Assembly (NCBI GenBank): GCA_038277395.1
Contig: CM076196.1
Span: forward strand, 32,195,935 to 32,259,934
DNA length: 64,000 bases
Direction of reading: 5' to 3'
Source: Dryocosmus kuriphilus
Lineage: Eukaryota > Arthropoda > Insecta > Hymenoptera > Cynipidae
Shown here: in pieces, positions 10,810-22,499 of the stretch
Position numbering within the stretch: the stretch's first letter is position 1
How the letters are laid out: every line of letters starts with the position of its first letter
Program-made: the position numbers and the translations under genes
The notes under the pieces: generated by a model
What the model saw: the letters and a program-made list of their open reading frames with translations, nothing else
Told to the model about the DNA's origin: nothing
The model's database searches: none

Positions 10810-12163
10810 ATGGCACTTTATTCGATGCATCTACTTATTATAATCATGTTCTGTGGGCTATCTCTTGGAGAGGAACTAAAAACAAATTTCGGGAATGAAA
10901 ATAAGGAATTCCAGTGTGGACATGTAAAGTTAAATTTTTCAAACTTGGGCTTACGAAAAATTGTTGACGGATTCATATCTAGTGAAAATGTGGAGTATCT
11001 GGACCTAGAAAGCAACGAAATTGAAGAAGGATCCTTCCAGGCATTCGAAAAACTTCCAAATTTGGAATACCTGAATTTGGCAGGAAACAGGCTAAATCTG
11101 CATACTTTTTTGGAATCTGGTATTCACGAAAATCTTCATATTCTTATTTTGGATCGCATGGAATTTCCTCCAAGTGAATTTTATAATCATGATGAAAATC
11201 TTAAAATGGATATATACTTCAATAATTTGGTGATTAATACCAATCTTCCAAAACTCATTCATCTTGCTCTCCAAGATCTTAATTTAGGATACTTGCAATC
11301 AATGAATTGGACACAAACTCTGCCAAGTCTGACTCACTTATATTTTTCAGGTAATAATTTAAAACACACATTGAAAATTTTCTTGTCAAGTATTCCATCG
11401 AGTATAAGAAGTTTGTATATAGAAAGAAGTGAAATCTACTCGATACCTATAACCGACAAAAACTATTTTTTGACTACTCTTTCTCTTAATGGAAATAAAA
11501 TTAATTGTTTGGAATCGTCACTACGAAGATTGTAACTATGTGTCGTTAAGTGCATTTGAAAATTTAAAATTTCTTTCAATTTCAAACAACGAAATATTCT
11601 ACATCTCTCCCAATGCCTTTGATAAAAATGCAAAATTAGTTTCTTTAAACTTATCAAAAAATAACATATCATATTTAGATGTGAGAATATACAAAAATCT
11701 GCATAATTTAGAAATTTTGAATCTAACTGAAAATAGGCTTGAAAAAGTATTAGATATATGTAAATTGAAAAAGTTGAGAAACTTGTATCTTGACCGAAAT
11801 CTTATAAAGGTTTTGGATTCGAAATCATTTTGCTCTTCTGATACTTTGGAAATATTATCTTTGAGTGGAAATGGTATAGAAGCAATTCCATCTGATGCTT
11901 TCATTAAATTGAAAAATGTAATCGAATTAAATTTATCTGAGAATGAACTCGCTCATTTCGATTGTCAAATGTTAACGAATCTTCATAATTTATTATTAAC
12001 CGGAAATCAAATTCAATCGATGGAACATATATTGTTGAGAAACGTGACGTTGGACTTATTAGATATTAGAAACAACCCTATAAATGAGATAAATACATTT
12101 TCCACGAAATATCTCACTGAAAAAGGAATGATTAATGTACATGTAAAACGGTTTAAGTTTTAA
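10810..12163 (+). pseudogene. Secreted leucine-rich-repeat protein, one frameshift
   Basis: ATG in good context (GAAATGG) opens a 241-codon frame starting with a signal peptide (MALYSMHLLIIIMFCGLSLG). It continues with LRRs such as VEYLDLESNEIEEGSFQAF, LEYLNLAGNRL and LTHLYFSGNNL. It stops at 11535. The next frame, open from 11489 to 12163, continues the LRRs without loss: LKFLSISNNEIFYISPNAF, LVSLNLSKNNI, LEILNLTENRL, LRNLYLDRNLI, LEILSLSGNGI. A single 1-nt indel near 11525-11535 therefore splits a roughly 440-residue, single-exon extracellular LRR protein. No membrane anchor follows, so it is probably secreted. It could be a true pseudogene or a base-calling error in a live gene; promoter and poly(A) signal favour a once functional gene. 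LRR proteins of this kind bind protein partners; the ligand is unknown. Confidence 0.78.
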
Positions 12164-12271
12164 GTATTTTCTGTCGTGATTTGCAATAATAATAATTAGA
12201 GTTAAGTGTCAATTATTGTAATACGTATGTCAATTTAAATTTATATAATATGTATAAGATATATAGAACAA

Positions 12272-12284
12272 AATAAAAAATAAA
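12272..12284 (+). terminator. Poly(A) signals of the LRR gene
   Basis: Two overlapping AATAAA words about 110 nt after the LRR stop codon. Confidence 0.5.
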
Positions 12285-12569
12285 TAACAAAGTTTTGTAA
12301 AATATTACTTTATTTCTTGAAATCTATGTATACTTATTATTTATATATAAGACTAAGTATAATAGTATGGAAAAATTCTGCTTTTCTTCCATAGAAAACT
12401 ATTGCATATTTAAAAATTGACTTTTAACATATTGTTAGAATGTTTAGTAAAATTTTATTTTATGCCAGTGTGAGTAAAAATGTAGTCAAATTTACTTCGA
12501 AAAAGTGTGTTAGAAATTTAAAAAAGGTGCTTACTTTGTTTTACAGCATCTATGCTAAGCAGGTTTTAA

Positions 12570-15500
12570 GGTGGCTCCACCAAATTTTGAGCACTGTTTA
12601 ATGATCTGGTTATATTTTTTTACTTGGAGGATTTTTCACGAGCTTTCTTGTGCCGTCAAAATAAATACCTATTTTTGGCCTAGATTACGTGGAATAAAAT
12701 ATCAAAGTTGACTTCTTATACATTGGGGAGATACGAGGTTAGCAAAACGAATCCATATAGCATTTAATATCTTTTTAAGTATGTGTTTCTTACTTTCAAA
12801 AAATATTTGTATTATATAGTAAAGATTGCTGAATCCGTATCTAAAAAAAAAGTACCAGTTGCCGGGGTAATAATAAAGATATGTAATTGGAAATGTGAAA
12901 AAATATGATGAATGCGTAACGGTGAGTTTTATGCGAGCGATGTGTCAACGCTGTCAAGTCGGCAAAGTTATTTTCTCGTCGGTGTTTGTACCGGCTATGT
13001 ATATATGAATCTTATTAGATTATTTTATTAAGATTATTACGTTATTAACATTATTATTATTCATTATTACGAAGTAATATTGGTTTAAAATTAGTAGCAC
13101 TAGCAATGAATCGATATTTATGAAATGTTTCCATTTAAAAATACGCGATTAACCATCAGAATTAAAAAAAAAATGCATTAAAAAATTATATTTTCATTTT
13201 TTTGTGAAACACATAAAAACAATGTCCGTAGAAAAAAAGTTTCGTGATGTTGATGACGAGTTTAAACTTTTTATTATTGTGTTTCATAAATACATCTTGA
13301 TTTTAAACAATTTTTTTATGTTTGTTACTTATTACATGACGACTTAAATTTTGTATACATTTCAAAATAAGTGTACAATCATCAAATTTTTTATACAACA
13401 AAATAACTTACATAAAATAATCTGATTAAAATTGTAAATTACAGTTATACCATAACTTAATACAAGTGAAATATATTAAATTTCAATGAATATCTTCATA
13501 AATCAGAGTTATTTGTTAAAAGTTTCAATTTCTCAGAAACTTGTGAAATAATTCTTTTGTTTGTCGTAACACGAGGTTTCTTATTTGCCGTTTCACCAAG
13601 TAAAATCTTCAGAGTTTCATAGCCTCCAGTCTTATAAACTTTTTTTAAAGCATTGATATCTACACCAGCATTTGCTATTTTATTAGTCATAGCAGCTGTT
13701 AGTTCTAAGATTTTCAGTCCTTCTTTTAAAGTTTGGAGTTTTTGTTTACGCTCTTTGGTATGAATAATATAAATTACACTTTGAGTATTCTTAAAAATTA
13801 CACTATTATCTTTACAGATAATGTGCAATATTTTATAAAGCATTACAACATCATTGATAGCATTATGTGCTGGTAATCTTTTAAATGCAGGCAAATATTT
13901 AAGTACTAGTTCAGGCTGACTAAATGATTCCTTTTTCGCCACACGTTCTGGTAGCATTTCTCGAAAAATTACAAGAGAATCTCCAAAGCCTTTCACAAAG
14001 AGCATTAGCTCTTTGACTAGTGATAAAAGATTGAGCCAATTTAATCAGTCTTGGTGCATCAAACCTAAAAAATTACCACTTTCATCTTTGACACACCAAG
14101 CTAGACAATTATCATGAATACCAAAGGCATGAGGTATAAGATTTTCTAAAGCGGCTTTCACATTTGCTGCGTTTCCTTTGTTGGATTGTATGCACACGGC
14201 AAAATTTTTTCAAAAATATTCTCTTACTGTAGGAACGACTTTCAAGTCGTATAGTTTGGAATTGAATGTTTTGTGAGTATGATTGAAATCAGCCCATTTG
14301 ATTATTGCATATGGTGATAATCGTCTAAGCGCAGCTATTACTGAAGAATCATCATCTGCAATGAGTATGCGAATTCTGCATTTCGCTTCAACTAAATTAT
14401 TATTTTTAAAAATTAATTCTACTGCCATATCTGCTTCCATGGATTTAGCTGAACCAACATGATTTTTAAAACAGACATGTGGAAGTACTACCATTTGATT
14501 ACATTTATTGCATATTACACTTCGAGTGGTAACCCCCAGAAGTTTGCCAGAAAGTCGACCAAAAAGCGAACCATGACCTAAGATAAAAAAATTATAATTG
14601 TTATTGGAAAGATTTTAATGATGCATGAAATAAATTTTCCTTTTTTGTAAAAAAAAATATACTACAAGTTGTAGATCAGTATAATAATAATTTCAAAACT
14701 AACCACGGAGGCTATTACTTCCTTTTTTTGGCCAAGCCGCATCAAAAGAACCTGCCAAATCTATAATACAGTCATCACTATCACTACTTTTATTATTCAC
14801 GTCATGATTCTCGATCTCGCGCACATCTGTACGTTCTCTGAAATATTAAAATAGGGTATAGGCCATTAGTGTATGTTAGTTACAATTTTTGTTGTATATT
14901 AGTTACAATTTTTCATTCAGTGATGTTATCCACATTTTCAAAAACGAAACTCACGCTTCCAGCTTATTCTTTTCTGCAGTTAATTTCTTCTCTAATTCAA
15001 TGTTTTTTTTACAAACGTCCTCTACAAGGTGTACAATTTTTTCTCCAACCTCTCTTTCCTAGCGCTTCAGCGATGTACTTCCAACAGCTGGAATGTTTAG
15101 CGAAGATAAAAAAGTATTGACTCCTCTTTCACCCATGCCACCGTCAAGCATACCTATTTATATAAATTATAAGTATTATGCAGTGTTTCAATAGTAATGT
15201 ATATTATTACAAACAAATCAGTGAACTTACCAACAGCTAATTTTAAATTGACATCTGGAAATTTGCTATTTGCAGAATTTTTGCTGGTGTTTACTTTATA
15301 AATTTTCAAACAACTCTTGCACTGCACATGTATTACACTTGACAAGCCATTTCTTGTTTCTTTCAAAGCATTGCGTAAAGACAATGGCTTATCACAAAGC
15401 TCGCACCACAACTCTCGAGCTAATAAATTTAATTTAACCACTCTACGTCCAGTAAAAAACTCAGGAACCTGTAATGAAACACATTTCAAATTGTTATTGT

Positions 15501-16103
15501 TGAGCACAGAAAAATTCATAATGATGATGGGTTTTAAAAATATTGCTATGACACATTTAATACCATCTTACTACCCATTATTGTTATAATGACATAATTC
15601 CAATATCAAATCGAACAATAAACATAAACATTTTGGTACACTAACCTCACTCACACATTTCTTGCTTGTATTAGAATGCACTACAGCTTCGATTTTTCTT
15701 TTCACTCCGACTTTAACAAATTGACCTTTGCTTTTCTCAACAGTTTTTCGAATGTTGTACATTTTATTTCAATTATATAAATATCAACATCCATATGATA
15801 AAAATTCAGTCTCGAGTTTCTTTTGCCGGGTATTACACGTGAGAGCTGTCAGTAAGAGAGCCGAGTCGTGAGTATAGGGCCTGATGCGCGACGTTGCCAC
15901 ATCTACGCAAATCAGGTCCGTGCATGCAAAAGGGGCGACATGAAAATTTCTATTTTTCATTTTTAGGTTGAAAATCATAAATCTCTCAACAGTAAATCAG
16001 TAATGAACATGTTTTATGTGAATATTTCTATTAGGAAAACAAATATTTTAGAGTACCCTCAATAAGGCCCCGACTTGATACGGCCCGTCCTGGTGGGGCC
16101 ACC
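12570..16103 (-). mobile_element. TTAA-flanked DNA transposon with Mutator-like transposase
   Basis: Left end GGTGGCTCCACCA and right end (inward) GGTGGCCCCACCA form a 13-bp inverted repeat with one mismatch. TTAA stands immediately outside both (12566-12569 and 16104-16107). TTAA duplication points to Kolobok- or piggyBac-type integration rather than classical MULEs (8-11 bp); with the transposase below, a Kolobok-related assignment is the best guess. It is 3.5 kb long and carries one decayed multi-exon gene. Confidence 0.75.
13496..15762 (-). pseudogene. Mutator-like transposase relic
   Basis: Exons can be followed leftwards. 15762-15646 begins MYNIRKTVEKSKGQF; about 15471-15232 has a C4 zinc motif (WCELCDKPL, VQCKSC). 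About 15150-14950 encodes GGMGERGVNTFLSSLNIP, then a TAG near 15059 inside KR*EREVGEKIV. About 14840-14703 has FDAAWPKKGSNSLRG. About 14580-14210 has NHVGSAKSMEADMAVEL and IADDDSSVIAAL. A frame change near 14215 continues as VCIQSNKGNAANVKAAL and IPHAFGIHDNCLAWC. A further frame change leads to 14005-13496. The GSAKSME / DDDSS / NKGN order matches the Mutator-like transposase domain found in many arthropod genomes. At least one stop and two frameshifts make it inactive. Confidence 0.75.
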
Positions 16104-17640
16104 TTAAGTACAGAATGAGCTTCCAAATAAAGTAAGCGCGATAAAACACAATTTATTCATCTGGGCGACTAATCATGTTATTCATAAGTTTTAAAATAAT
16201 TATATAATAATTTAATTAACTTTTTACTCATATTTACTAGAATGAAAAATGATTTATTTCACCTCTTCTATGCGATTTTATTAATAACATTTAAGTTGAA
16301 ATGAATGAAACAAAATTATTATTGATATTAAAATAAACTGTTTTGTGCAATTTTGTGTAAAATAAACATCAAATAAAATAAAATTAATTATGTTTTCGCA
16401 CTCATTCTTTATTGTTTTTCAATGATAAACAAAGCTGATTTTGAAAATATCGAAATGTAGTTACAACCGGGCCTCTAAAAGGAGGATAAAATAGTATTAA
16501 AAACCAGGAAAATGTAGGACTAAAATTTTTGATTTCTACTTTGTCCTGCAACAATAAATATTGCCGCATCACTTCCTGAAATACCCCTGATGTTAAAAAA
16601 CTTTAGGACAGAATACAACTTTCCATAAAAACGACGTTTTCAAAAGAAAGCTTCTTGAAAATGATAGATTTTATAATAGTTCGACACAGAAAACAAAAAT
16701 TTGTATGGAAGTAAAAATTTTTTAATAAATAATACTGAAGTTTCACGAATTTGTGTGAAAAATAAACAAATAAAAATTTCTATAAAAATGTACCACAAAA
16801 AAAACCAATCTTAATTTTTTTCTACATTTTGTAGAAAATTACCAATTTTTACAAAGATTCATGAATAATTACAGCTTTGTATGAAATTTGAATAAAATAT
16901 ATGGAAAAATAGATGAAGTTTTGCATAGATTTTTTTTTAGAAATTTCTACATTTCCACATACAATTAAGAGTGGCTGCAATTTTCTATAAAAGAATAGGA
17001 AAATCTAAAATCCCAAAGTAAAGGTTCAGTTTTTTATAGAAAAATTACGAATTTTGCCAAAAAAAAAAAAAAACCACGGCAATTTGCGATTTGCAAAAAC
17101 TAGATGAGGTTTTACATTATATGCTTTTAAATTACCAATTTTTAAACAAAATTACGAAGAAATACAATTTTTTGTAAAAATATATGTACATCTACGAATC
17201 CAAATTTTTTTTGGAAGAATTATTTTTTTGTTTTTTGTCCAAATCTAATCGTATTTTTATTTCTCTGAAACTTTTTAGCTTCAAATAGAGAATTATTTAT
17301 TATTTACTTTTTTATTCTACAGCGCGATAAAAACCAGGTTAAAAAAATTTGAAAATAAGATTAAAAAGAGAAATATCTGAAAAAACCTTTAAATATTCAA
17401 AAGTTTTATAACAGATAATTTATTATTTTCTGACACTTCGAATTTCGTAAATTAAATTAAATTTCAAAAATGTGCAATTTTCCCACCCATTTGTTAAGCT
17501 ATCCCTCTAAAAGTTTCTATTTTTAATATATAATATTCTCAACAATTTAATGAATAAACAGTTTTTAGTATTTGCAACGTTTATCTTATTGAAATCTATT
17601 GTTCTGGTACAAAATAAGAGATATTTCTTACTTCTAACAA
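16104..17640. other. AT-rich intergenic, no gene seen
   Basis: Very A/T-rich, with many A- and T-runs and loose repeats of words such as AAATTACGAATTTT. No coding frame or clear repeat pair. Confidence 0.5.
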
Positions 17641-17732
17641 AAAATTACTAGTTTTCAAATAATTATTACATCTTTTCAACATATTTAGGTTATGTTGGTG
17701 TTTTAGCTGAAATTGGCTATCTAAAAAAAACT
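17640..17732 (+). repeat. Isolated unit of the ~90-nt satellite
   Basis: Contains AGGTTATGTTGGTGTTTTAG and flanking words of the satellite at 28985-32780. It is directly joined to a Penelope terminal relic, as at 28127. Confidence 0.5.
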
Positions 17733-18000
17733 AAAGGTTGGTAAACGGTGAAAAAACCTACTATCCGATCAAATTTGTCCAAAAAAATTTGAAAAAAAGG
17801 TTTTTAGCAAAATTCGGAAAAAAGGAAAAAAAAAAGAGGAGGGGAAAAAAGGCAACCCACCAAATCCCCTTCCATCTTTTCTTCCCTCTTCTTCTTTTGT
17901 TTTTACCATATTTACAAAACCCAGCCAAAAATCAATTAATACATGTCGCCAAAGTTTGGGTTCTCATACAGACCCTTATCAAGGCAAGGAAACAAATGTA
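17733..18000 (-). repeat. Penelope terminal repeat relic (family B)
   Basis: About 270 bp similar, in reverse orientation, to 28395-28670. Shared words include CCGATCAAATTTG, TTTTAGCAAAATTCG, CACCAAATCCCCTTCC and AACCCAGCCAAAAA. At its end, minus strand 17989-17951 reads CTTGATAAGGGTCTGTATGA..AAACTTTGGCGACATG, a decayed hammerhead-like motif. No coding part is attached. Confidence 0.65.
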
Positions 18001-18246
18001 TGTTTATTACTCTCCCTTTTACGGGTTTGAGGGCCTCCGTTCCCTTTACATAATAACTCTATTTACATATTCTTACTTAATATTTAAGTCTATTATACAC
18101 ATAATTTCCTTAACACTACGCCTTATATTATACCCTCTTTGATTCGACCAGGGGCTTCCATTTCTTCTCCCTTTTTGCTTTTCCATATCCTTCATTCGCG
18201 ATTTTACTTTGAATTCTTTCATTTAGGTTTCACTTTTGGCTTTCTC

Positions 18247-20548
18247 TTATCCTCTGCCCCCTGCCCTTTCTCTCAATTCTTCCAACTTTTTCATTCCATT
18301 CTTCCCTTGTCCATTCTCATCTAATATCCATACTATCCTGTCACAAACACTCTCCCCTCCCGTTTCATCCCATGTGCATCTCTCTAACACGTGCTCCCAT
18401 GTCTCTAGTTCATACCCACACACCCTGCATACATTCTCTTCCTCATCCCTCCAATATCTGCATTCCCTCATTCCTTCTCCCATCCTAAACCTCAATACCC
18501 TATTCCACTTACGTTCCTTCTTCATCTTTTCAGATATTCTGGTTCCGTTTCACTCTTGACCATCCTATACCATCTGTTATACCTTGAACTCACAATTTTC
18601 CCCCATCTCTGTTCTTTCTGCTTAATTAACCAGTCCTGCTGCACCTGCTGCCAGTCTTCATTTGCCTCCCTTATCCCACATTCTTTTCTTAACTGCATTC
18701 TATCCTTCTTCCATCTCGATCGCTCCGTGTTTCCTCTCCCCTCATTACTTTGAATCTCCCTTAAACATGCTTGAGCTATCTTACTTCCCTCTCCCCTTTT
18801 TAGCTTTTCTTCAAAATTCCACGCTCTCTTCAGTTGCCGTATTAACATTTTCTCCCTACTCAATTCTTCTCTCAACATATATCTCGGGCAGCTCCAACTC
18901 ACTCCCATTGTCCATCTCAAGAATCTTTCCTGCGCACTTTCCACTCCTTTATATTCTCTCCAACCCCAGATTTCTATTTTATAGCTCATAACTGACCACA
19001 CTAACACGTCAAACATCCACACTCTCATTTCTTCCAGTCATCCTTGAATCGTCTCTTACCTATACCCCACACTTGCCCCATTATCTTACTCGCACACTCA
19101 ATCCTCTTTCTTACCTGCATCTCACACCCTCCTCTAAATTCAAACCAGAAATCTAGATAACAGAACTCCTCCACTACTTCTACGATCTCACCATTCAACT
19201 TCCATTCATACTCTATTTTGCTTCTCCTGTTTCTAAAATACACGATTTTGGTCTTCCCTACATTTACCGTCAGATCTTTCCCTCTCACGTATTCTTCAAA
19301 CACCCTCATCATTAAATTCATCCCTCTTTCCTCTTCCGCTAACAGAACTATGTCGTCTACGTACGCCAGGGAGTATATTTTACAGTTGCCCAGCACAACC
19401 CCTCCCTTGCCCTTCCTTGCCAATTTCTCCTCTAAGTCTGCCAACAGCAGAGTAAAGAGGAGCGGACTGAGTGGGCAACCTTGCTTTACTCCTCTCCCTG
19501 TCCAGAACGCTTCTCCTTTTTGAACTCCCACTCTCACCTTTACTCTGGTTTCTACGAACGTTTCCTTAATTCTTTCCACTAGCCCCTTATCCACTCCCCT
19601 CTCTTCTAGGGTGTTCCAAAGCACCTTCCTGTTTACCGAATCAAACGCTGCACTGAAGTCTACAAACAGCGCTATCAACTTGCCTTTCTTCCTCCCTACG
19701 TTCCTATTCACCAGGAAATTAAGTACGTACACATTATCGATATTACCCATCCCTTTCCTAAAACCCATTTGGTTATGTGGGATCATCCCCTTATCTTTCA
19801 CCTGTCTTTCTGGCCTTCTCTTCATTATTTTCGCATATATTTTGTATCCTACCGACGTAAGTGTGATTCTTTGGTACTGCTCTACCTTTTTACCCTCTCC
19901 TTTCCTAATGAATGTTACTACCAACCCTGTCCTCCACTCTTTTGGCCACCCTTCTCCCTTCCAGACCTTATTGCATATTCTTCACAGCTCTTCCTGTACC
20001 CCATCTCCTCCATATTTCAAAGCCTCATTCTCTACGCTATCCTCTCCCGTCGCCTTGTTTCTTTTGAGCTTTGTTATTGCCTCTTTCACCTCTTCTCTGC
20101 TTATCTCATTCCCGGCTTCCTCCTCCCCATCTACTGTCTTCCTACCTTCACCTTTTATCATATTTTCTACTCCTCCTAACTGCTTTTTAAAAAACTCAGA
20201 CCATTCACTCATCTCAATCTCCTCATTTATACCTCTTCTTCCTCCCCTTTCCCTGTTTATCACTTCCCACTCCCTACCTTCCTTTACCGCTTTCTCAACT
20301 TCTTCCTTATATCTGTTTTTCTCCTCCTGTCTCTTTCCATTCAATAATCTCTCGTGCACTTTTTTCCTTTTATTATACTCTCTTTTATCCAACTCTTCTT
20401 TCCTCCACATTTTTAAATAATCCTTAATTTTTTCCTTACTTTCCTTACATTCCGCATCCCACCATTCTCTCTTCTTCTCTTTCTGCTCCCCTTGCGGCAT
20501 CACCTCCCTATCAAGATCTTCCTCTTGCGAAACTAAGTCCATACCCAT
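18247..20548 (-). pseudogene. LINE reverse transcriptase and C-terminal zinc knuckle remnant
   Basis: 20548-19982 is the linker (REWWDAECKESKE, EEVKEAITKLKRNKATGED). 19924-19025 is the polymerase: YQRITLTSVGYKIYAKI, FVDFSAAFDSVNR (motif A), KQGCPLSPLLFTLLLADLEE (motif B) and YSLAYVDDIVLLAEE (catalytic YVDD). 19028-18522 and 18525-18247 continue the C-terminal part, ending in a CCHC-like motif ENVCRVCGYELETWEHVLER. Each junction overlaps by an ATGA, i.e. the frame changes. Catalytic residues persist, so decay is mainly by indels. Domain order fits the APE-type LINE group that includes R1 and Jockey; the exact clade was not determined. Confidence 0.8.
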
Positions 20549-20592
20549 TTTCCATCTTTTCCTTATATTCTCTAAGTCTTTATCCCTCCCAT

Positions 20593-21237
20593 TTACCCAT
20601 ATTTACTCTTTTTCTCCGACATCCTCTCTTTTTTTCCTCTACCTCGCTTCCATCCTTCGCTTCTTAACGTGGCGATTACCGGAAAGTATTCCGAACACAT
20701 CTCATCAGCTACTTCCATTCTGTCTATAAACTTTCTTATCCTTTCTTCCTCCAGTATATAGTCTACCGCTGTTTCTCCTTTTCCAACGTACGTCAATTCC
20801 CCTTCTTCATCTCCCCTCGTATTTCCGTTACAAATAAACCAACCTGCTTCTCCTATCAAATTAAGGAGTATTTTTCCTTCTCCATCTATTTGCCGTTGTT
20901 TCGATTTTCTACAAAATCTTTCAGTTTCTTCATCCATTCATTCTTCCCCTAACTCCCCTGTCTAAGCTTTTAAATCTCCACCTATCAACACCAGCTCTTC
21001 CCTCTTTTCCTCCATCCATCTCTTTATTACCTTCCACCCGTTCTCTTCTCCTCTTCTTCTGTACACACACACAAAGCCTACTCTCACTCTTCCAACCATT
21101 ATTCTCCTAACCATAGTACCCTCCTGTTCTGCCTCTCTCTGTCCCCCTTTCTCATCTGTTACCAACTCTTTCCTCATCCCTGAAACCATTCCTCCCATTC
21201 TTCTTCCCATCTCATGTTCCTTTTTTGCTTCTTGCAT
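20593..21237 (-). pseudogene. LINE APE-type endonuclease remnant
   Basis: Two frames (21237-20962 and 20937-20593) hold VLIGGDLKA, corresponding to the usual GGDLNA, then ELTYVGKGETAVDYIL and EYFPVIATL, corresponding to the usual SDHFPV. Substitutions at the Asn and in the catalytic D-H pair indicate loss of nuclease function. The first part of the domain is missing or unrecognisable. Confidence 0.65.
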
Positions 21238-21249
21238 TGTTTTTTAATA

Positions 21250-21844
21250 ACGTTTTACCGATTAAAACAAAAACCGTGCATTTTGAGTTGAACAACTTTG
21301 TTCCTTACCATTTTTTTGTATCTTGAATATTTTGGCGGGAAACCAGAGTTTTTAAATTTTAATAGCGTTTTCTTGATTAAAACAAAAACCGTTCATTTTA
21401 TCAAAAAAACGGTTGAAACAAAATTTGTAGATTTTTTTGTGGTGACCAGATTTTACTTTCTTACATTTTTTTTGTATCTCTCATAGTTTAGCCGGAAAAT
21501 GGATTTTTTGATTTTGTGAAAACCGTTTTTGATGCATAAAACCATAACCGTTCGTCAAAAACCGCTGGTTAACGAACTCATCCTTTCTTTTTACCTCTTA
21601 AAGAAGTGTACCAAAGCGCACTCCAATCCGATTAGTTCTTCGAAAGTTATCGTGCTAACAAACTACAACGACGACGACAACGACGACAACGACGACGACA
21701 ACAGACAGACAGAAACCGTCGTAAAGCCATTTTTTCGGATTCAGGAGGTCTCAAAACGTGGAGATTTCATGAAATCCGCGAAAGTCAAATTTTAAATAAA
21801 TCTAATACCTTCTCTGATGAGAATGTAATAAAAAAAAAAAAAAT
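21250..21844 (+). repeat. Retroposon-like 3' repeat, copy 1, with poly(A)
   Basis: Starts with units of GATTAAAACAAAAACCGTGC / TTTTGGCGGGAAACCA, then AATCCGATTAGTTCTTCGAA, a GACGACAAC microsatellite with ACAGACAGACAG, and TCATGAAATCCGCGAAAGTC. It ends CTTCTCTGATGAGAATGTAA plus a run of A. A second copy at 22500-26000 has the same order. A retroposed 3' end is the simplest reading; the source element is unknown. Confidence 0.6.
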
Positions 21845-21857
21845 AAGAACAAAAATC

Positions 21858-22106
21858 TGCCCGCTTCGCGGGCACATTCTCATCACGCGCTGCGCGCGCC
21901 GCGCTTTGCGCGAAGTATGAGCGCGCCTAGGGCGCGCGTCTGATGGCACTCGCGCTTCGCGTTCGATACGTCATTAACGACACTCGCGCTTCGCGCTCGA
22001 TACGTTGTTCACCTCGAGCTACGCGTTCGGCCGCGCTTCACGCGAAGTATGAGCGCGCCTATGGCGCACGTCTTACGGCACTCGCGCTTCGCGCTCGATA
22101 GGTTAT
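21858..22106. repeat. GC-rich hairpin and direct-repeat cluster
   Basis: A CpG-dense island in AT-rich DNA. It begins with the palindrome GCCCGCTTCGCGGGC and holds three copies of an ACTCGCGCTTCGCGCTCGATA-like unit separated by CGCGCTTTGCGCGAAGTATG-type hairpins. Two more units lie at about 22289 and 22401. No open frame explains it. Confidence 0.7.
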
Positions 22107-22499
22107 TAACCTTTAAGTTAAGGATCAAACCATTGATCAGTATAATTTGGTAATTTTTATCTTAATCTTTCAAACCACCTACATTTGTCTAATCAAATTA
22201 TTAAATTTAAATTTTATTAAAAAGTACAAAAGAAATTTTTTTACTTAAGGCTCTATCGACCTTAAGGAATACATTCTCATCATGATACTCGCGCTTCACG
22301 CTCGACACCTAATTTTTTTTCCATTGTAGAATGGTAAAGTTTTTTTTGTGATCTTCCAAATTTTCACAATGCAGGATTTCGATTCTTAAAATACATTCTT
22401 ATAACGACACTCGTGCTTCGCGCTCGACAATTAATTTGTTTTTAAATCCATTGTAGATTAGTAAATTTTTTTGTGATTTTTCGAATTTTTACAAAGCAG

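Larger units (their letters stand above)
18150..21240 (-). mobile_element. LINE (non-LTR retrotransposon) relic, purine-rich coding strand
   Basis: Minus-strand order: endonuclease, linker, reverse transcriptase, C-terminal zinc motif. The plus strand is strikingly pyrimidine-rich (C+T) over 3 kb, in contrast to the flanks. Multiple frameshifts mark it as dead. Exact ends were not found. Confidence 0.8.

Noticed and set aside
17738..18142. 134-codon plus frame with basic N-terminus and hydrophobic C-terminus
   Set aside because: Runs through a Penelope terminal relic and unrelated flank; composition follows A- and T-rich tracts.
18139..20420. Several long plus-strand frames rich in Ser/Pro/Leu/Phe
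   Set aside because: Antisense shadows of the purine-rich LINE coding strand; no start context or domain.
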